Shown here in pieces: positions 8,042 to 15,949 of a DNA stretch of 64,000 nt; within the stretch, counting starts at the first letter, position 1, and each line of letters starts with the position of its first letter. The notes under the pieces are model-generated. The model had not been told where the DNA came from, made no database searches, and worked only from the letters and a program-made list of their open reading frames with translations. The DNA lies in the NCBI GenBank assembly GCA_965217565.1, contig CBDCIS010000006.1, forward strand, positions 1 to 64,000. Reading direction: 5' to 3'. The DNA comes from CBDCIS01 sp965217565 (GTDB lineage Bacteria; Chloroflexota; Dehalococcoidia; Lucifugimonadales; CATOSD01). Both the position numbers and the translations under genes were made by a program.

Positions 8042-10624
8042 ATGAAGCTCAACCCGAAGGAAATCCTCTTTGGAAACGACGGCGACAGGAAGGACCCCGT
8101 CCTGCTTGCGGTGACGCCGCCGAGGACGGGAGAGCGCACCCTGCTCGGCGTCGAGAACCTCCTCCAGTCCATCGCCGTCCCCGAACCCTTCTCCCTGGAG
8201 CTGGCAGGAGACATGGACGGCGTGACCCTGATGGCCCGCTGCCTCGACGACCAGGTGGTGCGCGGCCAGATGTCAGCCCACTATCCCCAGGCCCGCATCC
8301 GGAAGGTGGACCCCGCCGACGACCCCCTGCGCCTCGAAGAAAGCGAGCAGGCGTGGAGCATGACCCTGCGGGCCGACGGCCCCGAGTACGTCCCCCTGCG
8401 CACCTTCCGGGACGACGACCTGCTCGACCCCGGCTCGGACCCCCTGATAGCCCTCATGGGAGCGCTGTCGGCCCTCAACGAGGGGGAGCGAGTGGTGGCC
8501 CGGCTGATGCTGCGCTCCCTCGGCCCCGACTGGTCGCAGCACCACATGGACAAGGCCCACAAGCGGCCCGGCATGGAGCCGCGAGAGCCCGCCTACACCT
8601 ACCAGACCAAGCCCCTCCAGATGGACGGCATCACGATGGCCGTCCTGGGCCTGGGCGCGCTTGCGGCCCTGAAGGGCTACCTGTGGGTGCAGGACGGGGA
8701 GATGTGGAAGGCCGCCCTCCTGGGCACGGTCACGGCCCTGGGGCTGGCCGCAGGCGGCTGGGCGTGGCACCGCTGGAAGAAGGCCCGGTCCCGCGTCGAG
8801 GACCCCATCCTGATACAGGAGAAGGTGTCGCGCATCGCCTTCGACGCGGAGATACAGGTCACGGCGGTCCTGCCCGCCGACACGGGGCAGCAGCGCGCCG
8901 GGGAGCTCCTCGGGCCGGTGGCCGCCGCCTACCGCCACTTCGACAACCCCGCGGGGGCGCGGTTCAAGGTGGACAGGGTCCGGCCCGCCGCGCCGGACCC
9001 GGCCCTGCTGCACCCCGCAGGCCCCGGACTGTTCGGCGGGCGCAGCGTCCTCGGAGTCCGGGAGGTCGCCGCCCTGTGGCACCCGCCCGGAGCGGGCGAC
9101 GAGACGCCCCTGGTGGAGCGCTCCGGCGCGAAGGGGCTCATCCCCTCGGCCAGGGGAATCAGGGGAGGGGCGCTGGTGGGAGACACCACCGCGGGGAAGC
9201 CCATGCCCGTCCACTTCCCCGAAGACCTGCTCAGACGTCATCACCTCTACGTCGCCCGCACCCGCATGGGCAAGTCCACCCTCATGCACCACATAGCCGT
9301 CCACAAGATGCGGGAGAAGGCCGAGGGCAGGGACCCCGACGCCATCGTCGTCATCGACCCCCACACCGACCTCGTTGACGGCATCCTCGAACACGTCCCC
9401 GACTCCCTCACGGACAGCGTGCGCGTCATCGACCTGTCCGACGCTTCCCGCTCCCCCGGCATCAACCTGCTCGACACCCGCATCTTCACAGACCGGGACC
9501 GCACCGCCGACTCGGTGGTGCGCGTGGCGAAGGGCCTGTGGGAGCAGTGGGGGCCGAGGATGCAGTCCATCCTCGAACAGACCGTCAAGACCCTCCACGA
9601 GGCCAACGAGCACCCCGAGACGGACGAGAACGAGCAGCACACCATCCTGGACGGGCTGCGCCTCCTGTCCAACGACCCGTACCGCAACGCCGTCCTGGCG
9701 AAGGTCTCCGACCCCTACCTCCTCGAATGGTGGGCCAGGGACTTCGGCAGCTGGCACCGCCAGTACCGCGCCGAGGCCCTGGCGCCCGTCCAGACCCGCC
9801 TCTCCTACTACGCATCTTCCAAGAGGGCGCGGGCCATCCTCGGCCAGCGCCGCTCCACCATCGACATTCGCGAGACCATCCTCGACGGGGGAGTCCTGCT
9901 GGTGTCCACCTCCCAGGGGACCGTGGGCAGGGACGTGGCCGCCCTGGTGGGCGCGTCGCTGCTCAACCTCGTGGACGCCGTGATCCGGGAGCAGGGGAGC
10001 GTGGCGCTCCGGGAGCGGCGGGGGGCGCTGGTGGTCGTGGACGAGATGCAGACCATGCCCGGCGTGGACTACGAGTCGATGCTCAGCGAGCTGGGCAAGT
10101 TCGGCGCCTCCTTCATCCTCGCCACCCAGAGCCTGTCCAAGCTGGACGACCTGTCCCGCACCATGCGCGACACCCTGCTGGCCAACGTCGGCTGCCTCGC
10201 CGTCTTCCAGGTGGCCGGCTCCGACGCCCGCCACCTGGTCTGGGAGCTGGGGAAGGACCGGGTGACCGAGGACGACATCGTGTCCCTGCCCGTGCACCAC
10301 TGCTACGTCCGAGCCACCGTCGGAACGGAGCGGATGGACTCCTTCTCGATGGAGGTGAGGAAGCCGGAGACGGGAGACCGGGACGGGGCGGACCGCATCC
10401 GCAAGGCCAGCTCCGTCTACACCGTCTCGGCCCAGCAGCTCGCCTACGCCGAGGCCCAGGGCCACGGCAAGGTGGAGGAGTTCCGCAGGGGAGTCGAGAC
10501 CCTGAACGAGAGCGGCCCGCAGACAGATGAGAAGAAGACTCCCCACGGCCCCGAGCGGTGGAAGCGGACCAGCAGGCGCAAGGCGCAGAGGAAGGAGCGT
10601 CCGGATGAAGATCAACGGCAGTGA
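8042..10624 (+). CDS. VirD4/TraD-like coupling ATPase
   Basis: 860 residues from the ATG at 8042 (AAAGGA upstream). Residues 195-250 hold two membrane helices (MAVLGLGALAALKGYLWV, LLGTVTALGLAAGGWAW). A P-loop with Ala in place of the first Gly (ARTRMGKST, about 404) precedes IVVIDPHTDL, and Walker B is LVVVDEMQ (about 662), followed by ILATQSLSKLDD, the TraM-recognition/TraD-type C-terminal block. Coupling proteins dock the DNA-relaxase complex to the secretion channel. The tail is Lys/Arg rich. The next gene starts 20 bases before the stop, suggesting coupled translation. Confidence 0.8.
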   Translation: MKLNPKEILFGNDGDRKDPVLLAVTPPRTGERTLLGVENLLQSIAVPEPFSLELAGDMDGVTLMARCLDDQVVRGQMSAHYPQARIRKVDPADDPLRLEESEQAWSMTLRADGPEYVPLRTFRDDDLLDPGSDPLIALMGALSALNEGERVVARLMLRSLGPDWSQHHMDKAHKRPGMEPREPAYTYQTKPLQMDGITMAVLGLGALAALKGYLWVQDGEMWKAALLGTVTALGLAAGGWAWHRWKKARSRVEDPILIQEKVSRIAFDAEIQVTAVLPADTGQQRAGELLGPVAAAYRHFDNPAGARFKVDRVRPAAPDPALLHPAGPGLFGGRSVLGVREVAALWHPPGAGDETPLVERSGAKGLIPSARGIRGGALVGDTTAGKPMPVHFPEDLLRRHHLYVARTRMGKSTLMHHIAVHKMREKAEGRDPDAIVVIDPHTDLVDGILEHVPDSLTDSVRVIDLSDASRSPGINLLDTRIFTDRDRTADSVVRVAKGLWEQWGPRMQSILEQTVKTLHEANEHPETDENEQHTILDGLRLLSNDPYRNAVLAKVSDPYLLEWWARDFGSWHRQYRAEALAPVQTRLSYYASSKRARAILGQRRSTIDIRETILDGGVLLVSTSQGTVGRDVAALVGASLLNLVDAVIREQGSVALRERRGALVVVDEMQTMPGVDYESMLSELGKFGASFILATQSLSKLDDLSRTMRDTLLANVGCLAVFQVAGSDARHLVWELGKDRVTEDDIVSLPVHHCYVRATVGTERMDSFSMEVRKPETGDRDGADRIRKASSVYTVSAQQLAYAEAQGHGKVEEFRRGVETLNESGPQTDEKKTPHGPERWKRTSRRKAQRKERPDEDQRQ

Positions 10625-12236
10625 ACGGGAGACGCTCGGCGTCATCGCGTCGTGCCCCTTCGCCGACCGGCTGGAGCTGGCCGCCATGTCCGGCGCGTCG
10701 AGGAGCGCGGTCTACGAGGCGGTCGGCGGGCTGGAGGACGCGGGCCTCGTCGCCCACGTGCCCCACGCGGCGGACCTGATACCCCCGACCCGCCGCTACC
10801 GCCTCACCGCCAGGGGCCTGGGCGCGCTGGCCGAGGCCGAGGGCGCCAGCGTCGACGACCTGCTGCGCTCCCTCCCCGTCTCCATCCAGTGGCTGCGCAT
10901 CCTGATGGACCGGCTGGACGCCCTGGCCGTCATATACCGCCTGGCATCGACCGTTGCCGGCGTCGCCCACCCGGCCGGCCTCCGCCTGTACCGGGCCGGT
11001 CCCCTCGACGCCGCCTTGACCCTCCCCGGAGGGCGGACCATGGGCATCGCAAGACAGGGACACGCCGCCGACAGGACGGGCTTCTCACGGCGGCTCTGGA
11101 AGCTGCGGGACGGGCCGCGCCCCGGAACGGTCCTCGTCCTGGTCGCCGACGAGGTGCGTCTGAGACACGCCCGCAAGATGCTGCCCCGCACCGTGGAGGC
11201 GCTGCTGGCCCTGGAACGGGACGCGGCCCTCGCCGGACCCGAGGACGAGGTGTGGCGTCCCGCCGCCTCCGGTCCCCCCGCCAATCTGCGGAACGCCCTG
11301 GGGCAGCTGGCTCCCGGTGGAGAGCTGCCGTTGGAGGCCCACCCCTCGCAGGCGGACCTGCCCGGCAACGACGGCCCGGACGCAGACCGCGCCCTGCCCG
11401 TCCTCCTCAAACCCGCCGAGAAGCGCGCCCTCGACCTTATCTACGACTGGCCCTGGCTGCTCCGCACCGAGCTGGCGAGCCTGATGGCCGTCTCCGAACG
11501 CCGCGCGTCCCAGCTCGTCAACCCCCTGGAAGGGTTCGGCCTCGTGACCCGGCCCGTCGACGGAAGCGGACGACTGGCCCTCACCGAACGGGGGATCGCG
11601 CTCCTGGCCCGAAGGGACCGCACCTCCGTCGCCGTGGCGCGGAAACGGTGGAGCGTCACCCCCGTGGACTACGAGGCCCCGCTGGAGTGGCGCAACGTGA
11701 CAGGCGGCCGGAGCCGCCAGCTGCTCAGGAACATCGAGCACACCGGGGCCGTCCACGCCTTCGTCGCAGCCCTGGCAAGGCAGGCCCTCGCCCTGGGGTG
11801 GGAGCTGGCCCAGATCGACCCGCCCATGAGGGCGTCGAGGCACTTCAGGCACGAGGGGCGGAACCGATCGGTCAACCCCGACGCCTTCGGCGTCCTGAAG
11901 AGAGGCCCGGCAGCCTCGCCCTTCTTCCTGGAATGGGAGAGGAGAGCGGTGCGCCCTTCGACGATGGCGACGCGGATCGCACCCTATCTGCGCTATTACT
12001 CATCTCACAGTCCCATCGACGACCACGGCGCCAGGCCCTCCGTCCTGATCGTCTTCGACGACGACATCGCCGCCACCAACTTCCTGCGAGTGGCGGGGGA
12101 CGAGATGGACCGCGCCGGGGTCAGCGTGCCCCTGTGGGTCTCCCACAGCGCGGTCATCGACGCGCTGGGCCCGCTGGGAAGGGCGTGGAGGACTCCCGGC
12201 GACTGGGAGCCCGCACACGTCCTGCTGGCCCGCTGA
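10605..12236 (+). CDS. Replication-relaxation family protein
   Basis: 543 residues from the ATG at 10605 (AAGGAG upstream). Two winged-helix domains are visible (residues about 10-85, with SRSAVYEAVGGLEDAGLV; and about 265-330, with SERRASQLVNPLEGFGLV). The C-terminal part has NIEHTGAVHAFVAAL, then RSVNPDAFGVL and SPFFLEWERRAVRPSTM, the pattern of the Replic_Relax family, found on plasmids and ICEs of Gram-positive type. The acidic residues in PDAF and FLEWE resemble a nuclease-like core. No classical relaxase is visible in the window, so this protein may act at the transfer origin. A truncated paralogue lies at 38.9 kb. Confidence 0.7.
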   Translation: MKINGSERETLGVIASCPFADRLELAAMSGASRSAVYEAVGGLEDAGLVAHVPHAADLIPPTRRYRLTARGLGALAEAEGASVDDLLRSLPVSIQWLRILMDRLDALAVIYRLASTVAGVAHPAGLRLYRAGPLDAALTLPGGRTMGIARQGHAADRTGFSRRLWKLRDGPRPGTVLVLVADEVRLRHARKMLPRTVEALLALERDAALAGPEDEVWRPAASGPPANLRNALGQLAPGGELPLEAHPSQADLPGNDGPDADRALPVLLKPAEKRALDLIYDWPWLLRTELASLMAVSERRASQLVNPLEGFGLVTRPVDGSGRLALTERGIALLARRDRTSVAVARKRWSVTPVDYEAPLEWRNVTGGRSRQLLRNIEHTGAVHAFVAALARQALALGWELAQIDPPMRASRHFRHEGRNRSVNPDAFGVLKRGPAASPFFLEWERRAVRPSTMATRIAPYLRYYSSHSPIDDHGARPSVLIVFDDDIAATNFLRVAGDEMDRAGVSVPLWVSHSAVIDALGPLGRAWRTPGDWEPAHVLLAR

Positions 12237-12301
12237 ACACGCCGTGCGGGAAGGGAGTGGAGCGGCGGCTCCATCCCGTACCGAAAGGAGGTCTTCAACA
12301 C

Positions 12302-12589
12302 ATGGAACCGCAACGGAACGAAGAACCGAGAGGCCGCCGGAGGCGGGGAGCACGCTCAGCCGTGCGCCTCGACGCCCGGTCCCTCTGGGCGCGGTTGGCG
12401 CTGCTGAACCGCTCCCAGAACTGGCTCGCCCAGGAGATAGGGATCAGCTCCGGCTATATGTCCAAGCTGGTCACGGCAGGCCGCGCACCCTCCGGACGCA
12501 TCCGCCAAAGGATGCTCAAGGCCCTCGGCATGGAGGACTTTCACGAGCTCTTCAAGCTCGATGAGGAGGAACAAGATGGAAAACCCTAA
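12302..12589 (+). CDS. Small XRE-like HTH protein (first of three)
   Basis: 95 residues with AAAGGAGG 8 bases before the ATG. A basic N-terminus (EEPRGRRRRGARSAVRLDA) leads into a helix-turn-helix QNWLAQEIGISSGYMSKLVT, typical of Cro/CI-XRE repressors. The C-terminus is acidic (LDEEEQDGKP). A GC hairpin (about 12251-12276) separates it from the upstream gene. It overlaps the start of the next HTH gene by 14 bases, so the two are coupled. Likely controls transfer or recombinase expression. Confidence 0.7.
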   Translation: MEPQRNEEPRGRRRRGARSAVRLDARSLWARLALLNRSQNWLAQEIGISSGYMSKLVTAGRAPSGRIRQRMLKALGMEDFHELFKLDEEEQDGKP

Positions 12590-12935
12590 TGACTTTCAGC
12601 CACCCAACGGCTTGGAGCCCGGCATCAGGATCGCCGGCCTCGTCGCGCCCTACCAGAGCGGCGCCCTGCCCCAGGACTTCCCCGACCGCGTCGAACGCCT
12701 CAAGGAGGCCAGCGACCTCACCTGGAACGAGTTCGCCGACGCCGGCGGCCTCGACAAGAAGCGCTTGCACAGGTGGCGGCGCCAGAAGAATGGCAAGAAG
12801 CCCGTCAAGCCCGACGGCGACGGATACCACGCCCTCGTGAAGCTTGCGGCCCTCATTCCGGGGGGCCTCGACATCCTCATGGGGGACGGATTCCAGTTGT
12901 ACCTCTGGCAGGACTGGCAGGACCGGCAGGACTGA
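12576..12935 (+). CDS. Small HTH protein (second of three)
   Basis: 119 residues from the ATG at 12576 (GAGGAGGAAC upstream). The core DFPDRVERLKEASDLTWNEF with GGLDKKRLHRWRRQ is an XRE-like helix-turn-helix, and it is plainly a paralogue of the next gene (DFPQALERFKEASGKTWDEI). The C-terminus (LYLWQDWQDRQD) is short and polar. The arrangement of consecutive paralogous HTH genes ahead of a recombinase suggests a switch between maintenance and excision, but that is inference. Confidence 0.65.
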   Translation: MENPNDFQPPNGLEPGIRIAGLVAPYQSGALPQDFPDRVERLKEASDLTWNEFADAGGLDKKRLHRWRRQKNGKKPVKPDGDGYHALVKLAALIPGGLDILMGDGFQLYLWQDWQDRQD

Positions 12936-12941
12936 CGTCCC

Positions 12942-13244
12942 ATGCAGTGCCAGAGCAAGGACCACATGTGCGTCCGCCGCGATGCCTACCCCGACGACTT
13001 CCCCCAGGCCCTGGAGCGCTTCAAGGAGGCATCAGGAAAGACCTGGGACGAGATCGCCTGGCTGCTGGGAACGACGACCGCCACGCTGTGGCGGTGGCGA
13101 AACGCGGGGATAAGGCCCAACGCCCACTATCTCCTCGCCCTGCAGGACCTGGCCGAGAGTCTGGGACTGGGACACCTGCTGCCACCCATCAGGGTCATAA
13201 AGGTGCCCCTTCGCGATCCGGCGAAAGGCGTCCGGGCCGGATAG
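12942..13244 (+). CDS. Small HTH protein (third of three)
   Basis: 100 residues, starting 6 bases after the second HTH gene. DFPQALERFKEASGKTWDEI, LLGTTTATLWRWRNAG and the following ALQDLAESLGL form an XRE-like fold similar to its neighbour, which it matches through DFP..ER.KEAS..TW.E. A GC-rich hairpin without a T tract (GGGGCC/GGCCCC, 13250-13266) follows the stop and may end the transcript. DNA binding is expected and its target is unknown. Confidence 0.65.
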   Translation: MQCQSKDHMCVRRDAYPDDFPQALERFKEASGKTWDEIAWLLGTTTATLWRWRNAGIRPNAHYLLALQDLAESLGLGHLLPPIRVIKVPLRDPAKGVRAG

Positions 13245-13427
13245 ACGCGGGGGCCTCCGCGGCCCCGGATAGGACAGCTTCAGGCTTCAAGAACGCTCGC
13301 ACCCAGGTGCGAAGGGAGCACGACCGACATCAAGGAGAAACGAGAGTCCGGCGGCTTCCGAAAAAGACGAGGGCGTGAGCGTAGGGGCGTCGTGCGCCCC
13401 GCGATATCACCGATGGAATAGACCGAT

Positions 13428-13661
13428 ATGAAGGATAAGAACAGCCCACAAAGACGAGGGAGGCCGCGTGGGGGCGACCCAGAGCTTAGGGTGGTGGAGA
13501 TCAACTACAACCCCGGACCCGACGCCGAGGACAGGCTGCGACGCCTCTTCACCATCCTGCTCAGGTACGCCGCCGAGGACGCCAAGCGCCAGCCCCCGAC
13601 CAACCCATCGCCGGAGGATGGCGGCGAGGACGACGGCTCATGCGGCCCCCTCATACCCTGA
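13428..13661 (+). CDS. Small recombinase-linked protein
   Basis: 77 residues: a basic start (KDKNSPQRRGRPRGGDPE), a strand VVEINYNPGP and an amphipathic helix DAEDRLRRLFTILLRYAAED, then a Pro-rich acidic tail. No family was recognised. Its place between the HTH genes and the serine recombinase, and a decayed look-alike helix (YSAEEREKVRRGLQILARII) at 33.73 kb beside a copy of the element's leader, suggest it belongs to this element family and may be an accessory or directionality factor. Confidence 0.5.
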   Translation: MKDKNSPQRRGRPRGGDPELRVVEINYNPGPDAEDRLRRLFTILLRYAAEDAKRQPPTNPSPEDGGEDDGSCGPLIP

Positions 13662-13698
13662 CCGTCATCAGCCTCGGCGGCGGCTGTCAACAAGACCT

Positions 13699-13728
13699 TT
13701 GACCATGACCCGCCAATAGGGGTATGAT
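13699..13728 (+). promoter_or_regulatory. Sigma-70-like promoter
   Basis: TTGACC at 13699-13704 and TATGAT at 13723-13728 with an 18-base spacer. This is one of the best -35/-10 matches in the window. Transcription should begin near 13735, about 155 bases before the recombinase start codon and just before a run of hairpins. Confidence 0.6.
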
Positions 13729-13734
13729 GGGGAC

Positions 13735-13855
13735 AGAAAGTTGGCCCGGCGATGCTAGACACACCCCGGGCCGTGGCGCCACCTGACGGAAGCAGGTGAT
13801 GCAGTGGTATTGTACTACTCGCAGACCCGCTCCCGACAGGAGGCGGGTCTTTTTC
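13735..13855 (+). ncRNA. Candidate structured small RNA or recombinase leader
   Basis: About 120 bases with four consecutive perfect or near-perfect stems: GGCCCGG/CCGGGCC (13743-13772), CACCTG/CAGGTG (13780-13798), AGTGGTA/TACTACT with a 3-base loop (about 13803-13819, one G-U pair), and AGACCCGC/GCGGGTCT followed by TTTTTCGTTT (13823-13855), a rho-independent terminator. It has its own promoter and ends 33 bases before the recombinase ATG. It could be an independent RNA or an attenuator leader in which read-through controls the recombinase. No known RNA family was recognised. Confidence 0.5.
13823..13855 (+). terminator. Rho-independent terminator before recombinase
   Basis: An 8-bp stem AGACCCGC/GCGGGTCT around a 12-base loop, followed immediately by TTTT and then CGTTT. 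It lies upstream of, not after, the recombinase gene. Confidence 0.75.
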
Positions 13856-13888
13856 GTTTCAGGGAATGTGAGCATAAGGAGGCGAATC

Positions 13889-15496
13889 ATGGCGAGAACC
13901 AGGGCAAGGGAACGAGTGAACGGCAAGAGGGCGGCCATCTACGCCCGCGTTTCGGACAAGAGCCAGGCCGAAGACGACAAGACCTCCATCTCCGAGCAGA
14001 CAGGCGAGATGGAAGCCTACTGCGAGCGCAAGGGGTTGAACATAACCGCCCGATACCAGGAGGTGGGCAGGGGATGGTCCAAGAAGCGCCCGGAGTTCCA
14101 GAGGATGCTGGCCGACGCCAGGCGGGAACGCTTCGACACCATCGTCTGCTGGAAGTCCGACCGCCTCAGCAGGGGCATGTACCCTGCCGCCGCCCTCATG
14201 GAAGTGGTCGAGGCTCACCAGATACAGCTGGAAGCCGTCATGGACGCTATCGACATGAAGACCTTCGGCCTCATGGCCGCCATCGGCAAGATAGAGCTGG
14301 ACAACTTCCGGGAGAGGTCCACCATGGGCAAGCGCGGCTCGGCCAAGCAGGGCCGGATGCCCGCCGGAGCGCCCCCCTACGGGTATCGTACCGGAGACGA
14401 CGGCAAGCCGGAGATATGCGAGCCGGAGGCCGAGGTCGTTCGGCGAATCTTCCACATGTACGTCCACGAGGGTATGGGCGGGACCGCCATCTGCGATCAG
14501 ATGACCAGCGAGGACGCACCTCTCAGAAATCCCGGCTCCCGGTGGCACAAGGCATACGTCAGCGCCATTCTCGGCAGGGAGGTCTACAAAGGCGCATGGC
14601 ACTACGGCAAGGCCCGCTGGGTCGTGACGGAGGCCGGAGAGAGAATCTACCCGCAGCCGGAAGATAGGTGGATCAAGGTGCCGTTCCCGCCCCTGGTGGA
14701 CGAGGAGACCTGGGACCGCGCTCAGGCCATCAAGAAGCAGCGGACGGTGCGGTCCAAGCGCAACACCAAGATATTCTATCTGCTCCAGCACCTCGTCAGT
14801 TGCGCCGAGTGCGGGTTGATGTTCGCCTGCCGCTCCTCCACCCACACCTACTTCAGGCGGAAGGGCAAGGTCCGCAAGCAGGCCAGGGTCACCCCTCAGA
14901 GGCACTACCACTGCTACGGGATGCTCAGAGAGGACATGGATTGCCGGAAGCCCGCAATGATCAGGGCCGAACAGTTGGAGAAGCTGGTGTGGAACCAGGT
15001 CAAGGAGATGGTCCAGAACCCCGAGCTTATAGTGGCGGGCATCGAGTCCCTCGACGCCCACGATGACTTTGGCGTCGCTGACCAGATCGCAGGAGCCGAG
15101 CGCGACCTCCAAAAGGTCCAGGTCGAGGAGGAGAGGGCCATCCGACTGTACGTGTCGAGCAAGATCACCGAGGACCAGCTCGACCAGCAGCGGCGGTTCA
15201 TCACCGAGCGCCTGGAAGCCGCGCGCGCCACGCTGAACGACCTCCGCGCCAGGGAGGCGATGGCGTCTGAGAAGCGCCTGCTCATGGAGAACCTGGTTGA
15301 ATGGGCCGGGAGGTTCGGCCACGGTCTGGACGACCTGCCCCAGGAGAAGCGCCGGGATGTCCTGCGGTTGCTCGTCGATCAGGTCCTCATTGACCACAAC
15401 AACAACGTCAGCATCACCCTTGGCATCCCTACTGAAAACCTCACGTCGTTTGAGAAAGGGGAATCACCGTGCCTATGCCCGAGGACAGTTTTTTAG
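13889..15496 (+). CDS. Large serine recombinase of the conjugative element
   Basis: 535 residues from the ATG at 13889 (AAGGAGG upstream). The N-terminal resolvase domain has AAIYARVSDKSQ with nucleophile Ser22, then KSDRLSRG and the long helix segment. A recombinase domain (APPYGYRTGDDGK, WHKAYVSAILGREVYKGAWHYG) is followed by a zinc ribbon (SCAECGLMF and CRKP) and a coiled coil (about 400-470), as in phage- and ICE-type large serine integrases. It should integrate and excise the element by attP x attB strand exchange. It is the last gene of the element, with att-like sequence just downstream. Confidence 0.9.
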   Translation: MARTRARERVNGKRAAIYARVSDKSQAEDDKTSISEQTGEMEAYCERKGLNITARYQEVGRGWSKKRPEFQRMLADARRERFDTIVCWKSDRLSRGMYPAAALMEVVEAHQIQLEAVMDAIDMKTFGLMAAIGKIELDNFRERSTMGKRGSAKQGRMPAGAPPYGYRTGDDGKPEICEPEAEVVRRIFHMYVHEGMGGTAICDQMTSEDAPLRNPGSRWHKAYVSAILGREVYKGAWHYGKARWVVTEAGERIYPQPEDRWIKVPFPPLVDEETWDRAQAIKKQRTVRSKRNTKIFYLLQHLVSCAECGLMFACRSSTHTYFRRKGKVRKQARVTPQRHYHCYGMLREDMDCRKPAMIRAEQLEKLVWNQVKEMVQNPELIVAGIESLDAHDDFGVADQIAGAERDLQKVQVEEERAIRLYVSSKITEDQLDQQRRFITERLEAARATLNDLRAREAMASEKRLLMENLVEWAGRFGHGLDDLPQEKRRDVLRLLVDQVLIDHNNNVSITLGIPTENLTSFEKGESPCLCPRTVF

Positions 15497-15949
15497 CTGG
15501 AGGGGTCACCGAGAAGGTGGCCCTTAACGGCTCGGTGCTAGCTTCCATACACGTTGGTGGAGCTGGGGGGACTCGTATTTAGCTACAAAGTAATGGTGTT
15601 TTGCAAACAGTTCCCACATTGGTTACCACACTTTGGACGGACGGAAACCTCAGGAACATGCCCACGCGGCATTGTATCCACTTGACCTGTACCACATCGA
15701 GCTATATGACCCACATCAGGCTTCTGGATCCTTCCACTTCAATGAGAGTGGTGTGCCTCGTTGGGCTCTCTTGAATGATAAAGTTCGAATCCAGTTTGGT
15801 GGGCCTATTTTGACGGTAGACAGAACCATCTTCGAGATGTGGCTGGGGGACTGTAAATCTACCGAGGCCGCTGACCCAGGTATTGTGGCGTGACAGGGCG
15901 GCGAACGCAAGGAGCGTCGCCGTAGCCCCGTCCCCGGCTTTCAGCGCTG
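15497..15949. other. Gene-free element boundary with att-like motifs
   Basis: After the recombinase stop there is a weak hairpin (GGGTCACC/GGTGGCCC, about 15503-15525). At 15553-15577 is TGGTGGAGCTGGGGGGACTCG, of the GG-GACTCG type often seen at recombinase attachment sites, and from 15645 to 15805 a 160-base sequence whose inverted copy lies at 58.42-58.58 kb. An open frame on the + strand (15633-15893) covers this repeat but has no ribosome site or family. I read the stretch as the element end and attachment DNA. Confidence 0.5.
15645..15805 (-). repeat. Att-like 160-bp repeat, copy 1
   Basis: Read on the minus strand it begins with GGCCCACCA, then A-ACTGGATTCGAAC and about 135 further bases. 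The same order is found on the plus strand at 58419-58579 with roughly one difference in ten by eye. Similarity stops sharply at the GGCC side, as expected when different recombinase termini are joined to the same target. In both copies one frame reads GPP.WIRTLSFKRAQRGTPLSL. Confidence 0.65.

Noticed and set aside
8273..10687. An 804-codon open frame antisense to the VirD4-like gene
   Set aside because: High-GC third-position bias opens the opposite strand. The sense frame has P-loop and Walker B motifs, the antisense one shows His/Gly-rich nonsense.
13859..15397. A 512-codon antisense frame over the serine recombinase
   Set aside because: No motifs or ribosome site; the sense strand encodes a textbook recombinase.
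15781..15805. TTCGAATCC resembling a tRNA T-loop in the repeat (also at 58.43 kb)
   Set aside because: No flanking T-stem pairing, anticodon arm or acceptor could be folded at proper distances, so it is not called as a tRNA gene.
15633..15893. 86-codon plus-strand frame over the att-like repeat as a gene
   Set aside because: No ribosome site. The homologous frame at 58.4 kb stops shortly after the repeat, and similarity ends at the core rather than at a domain border.
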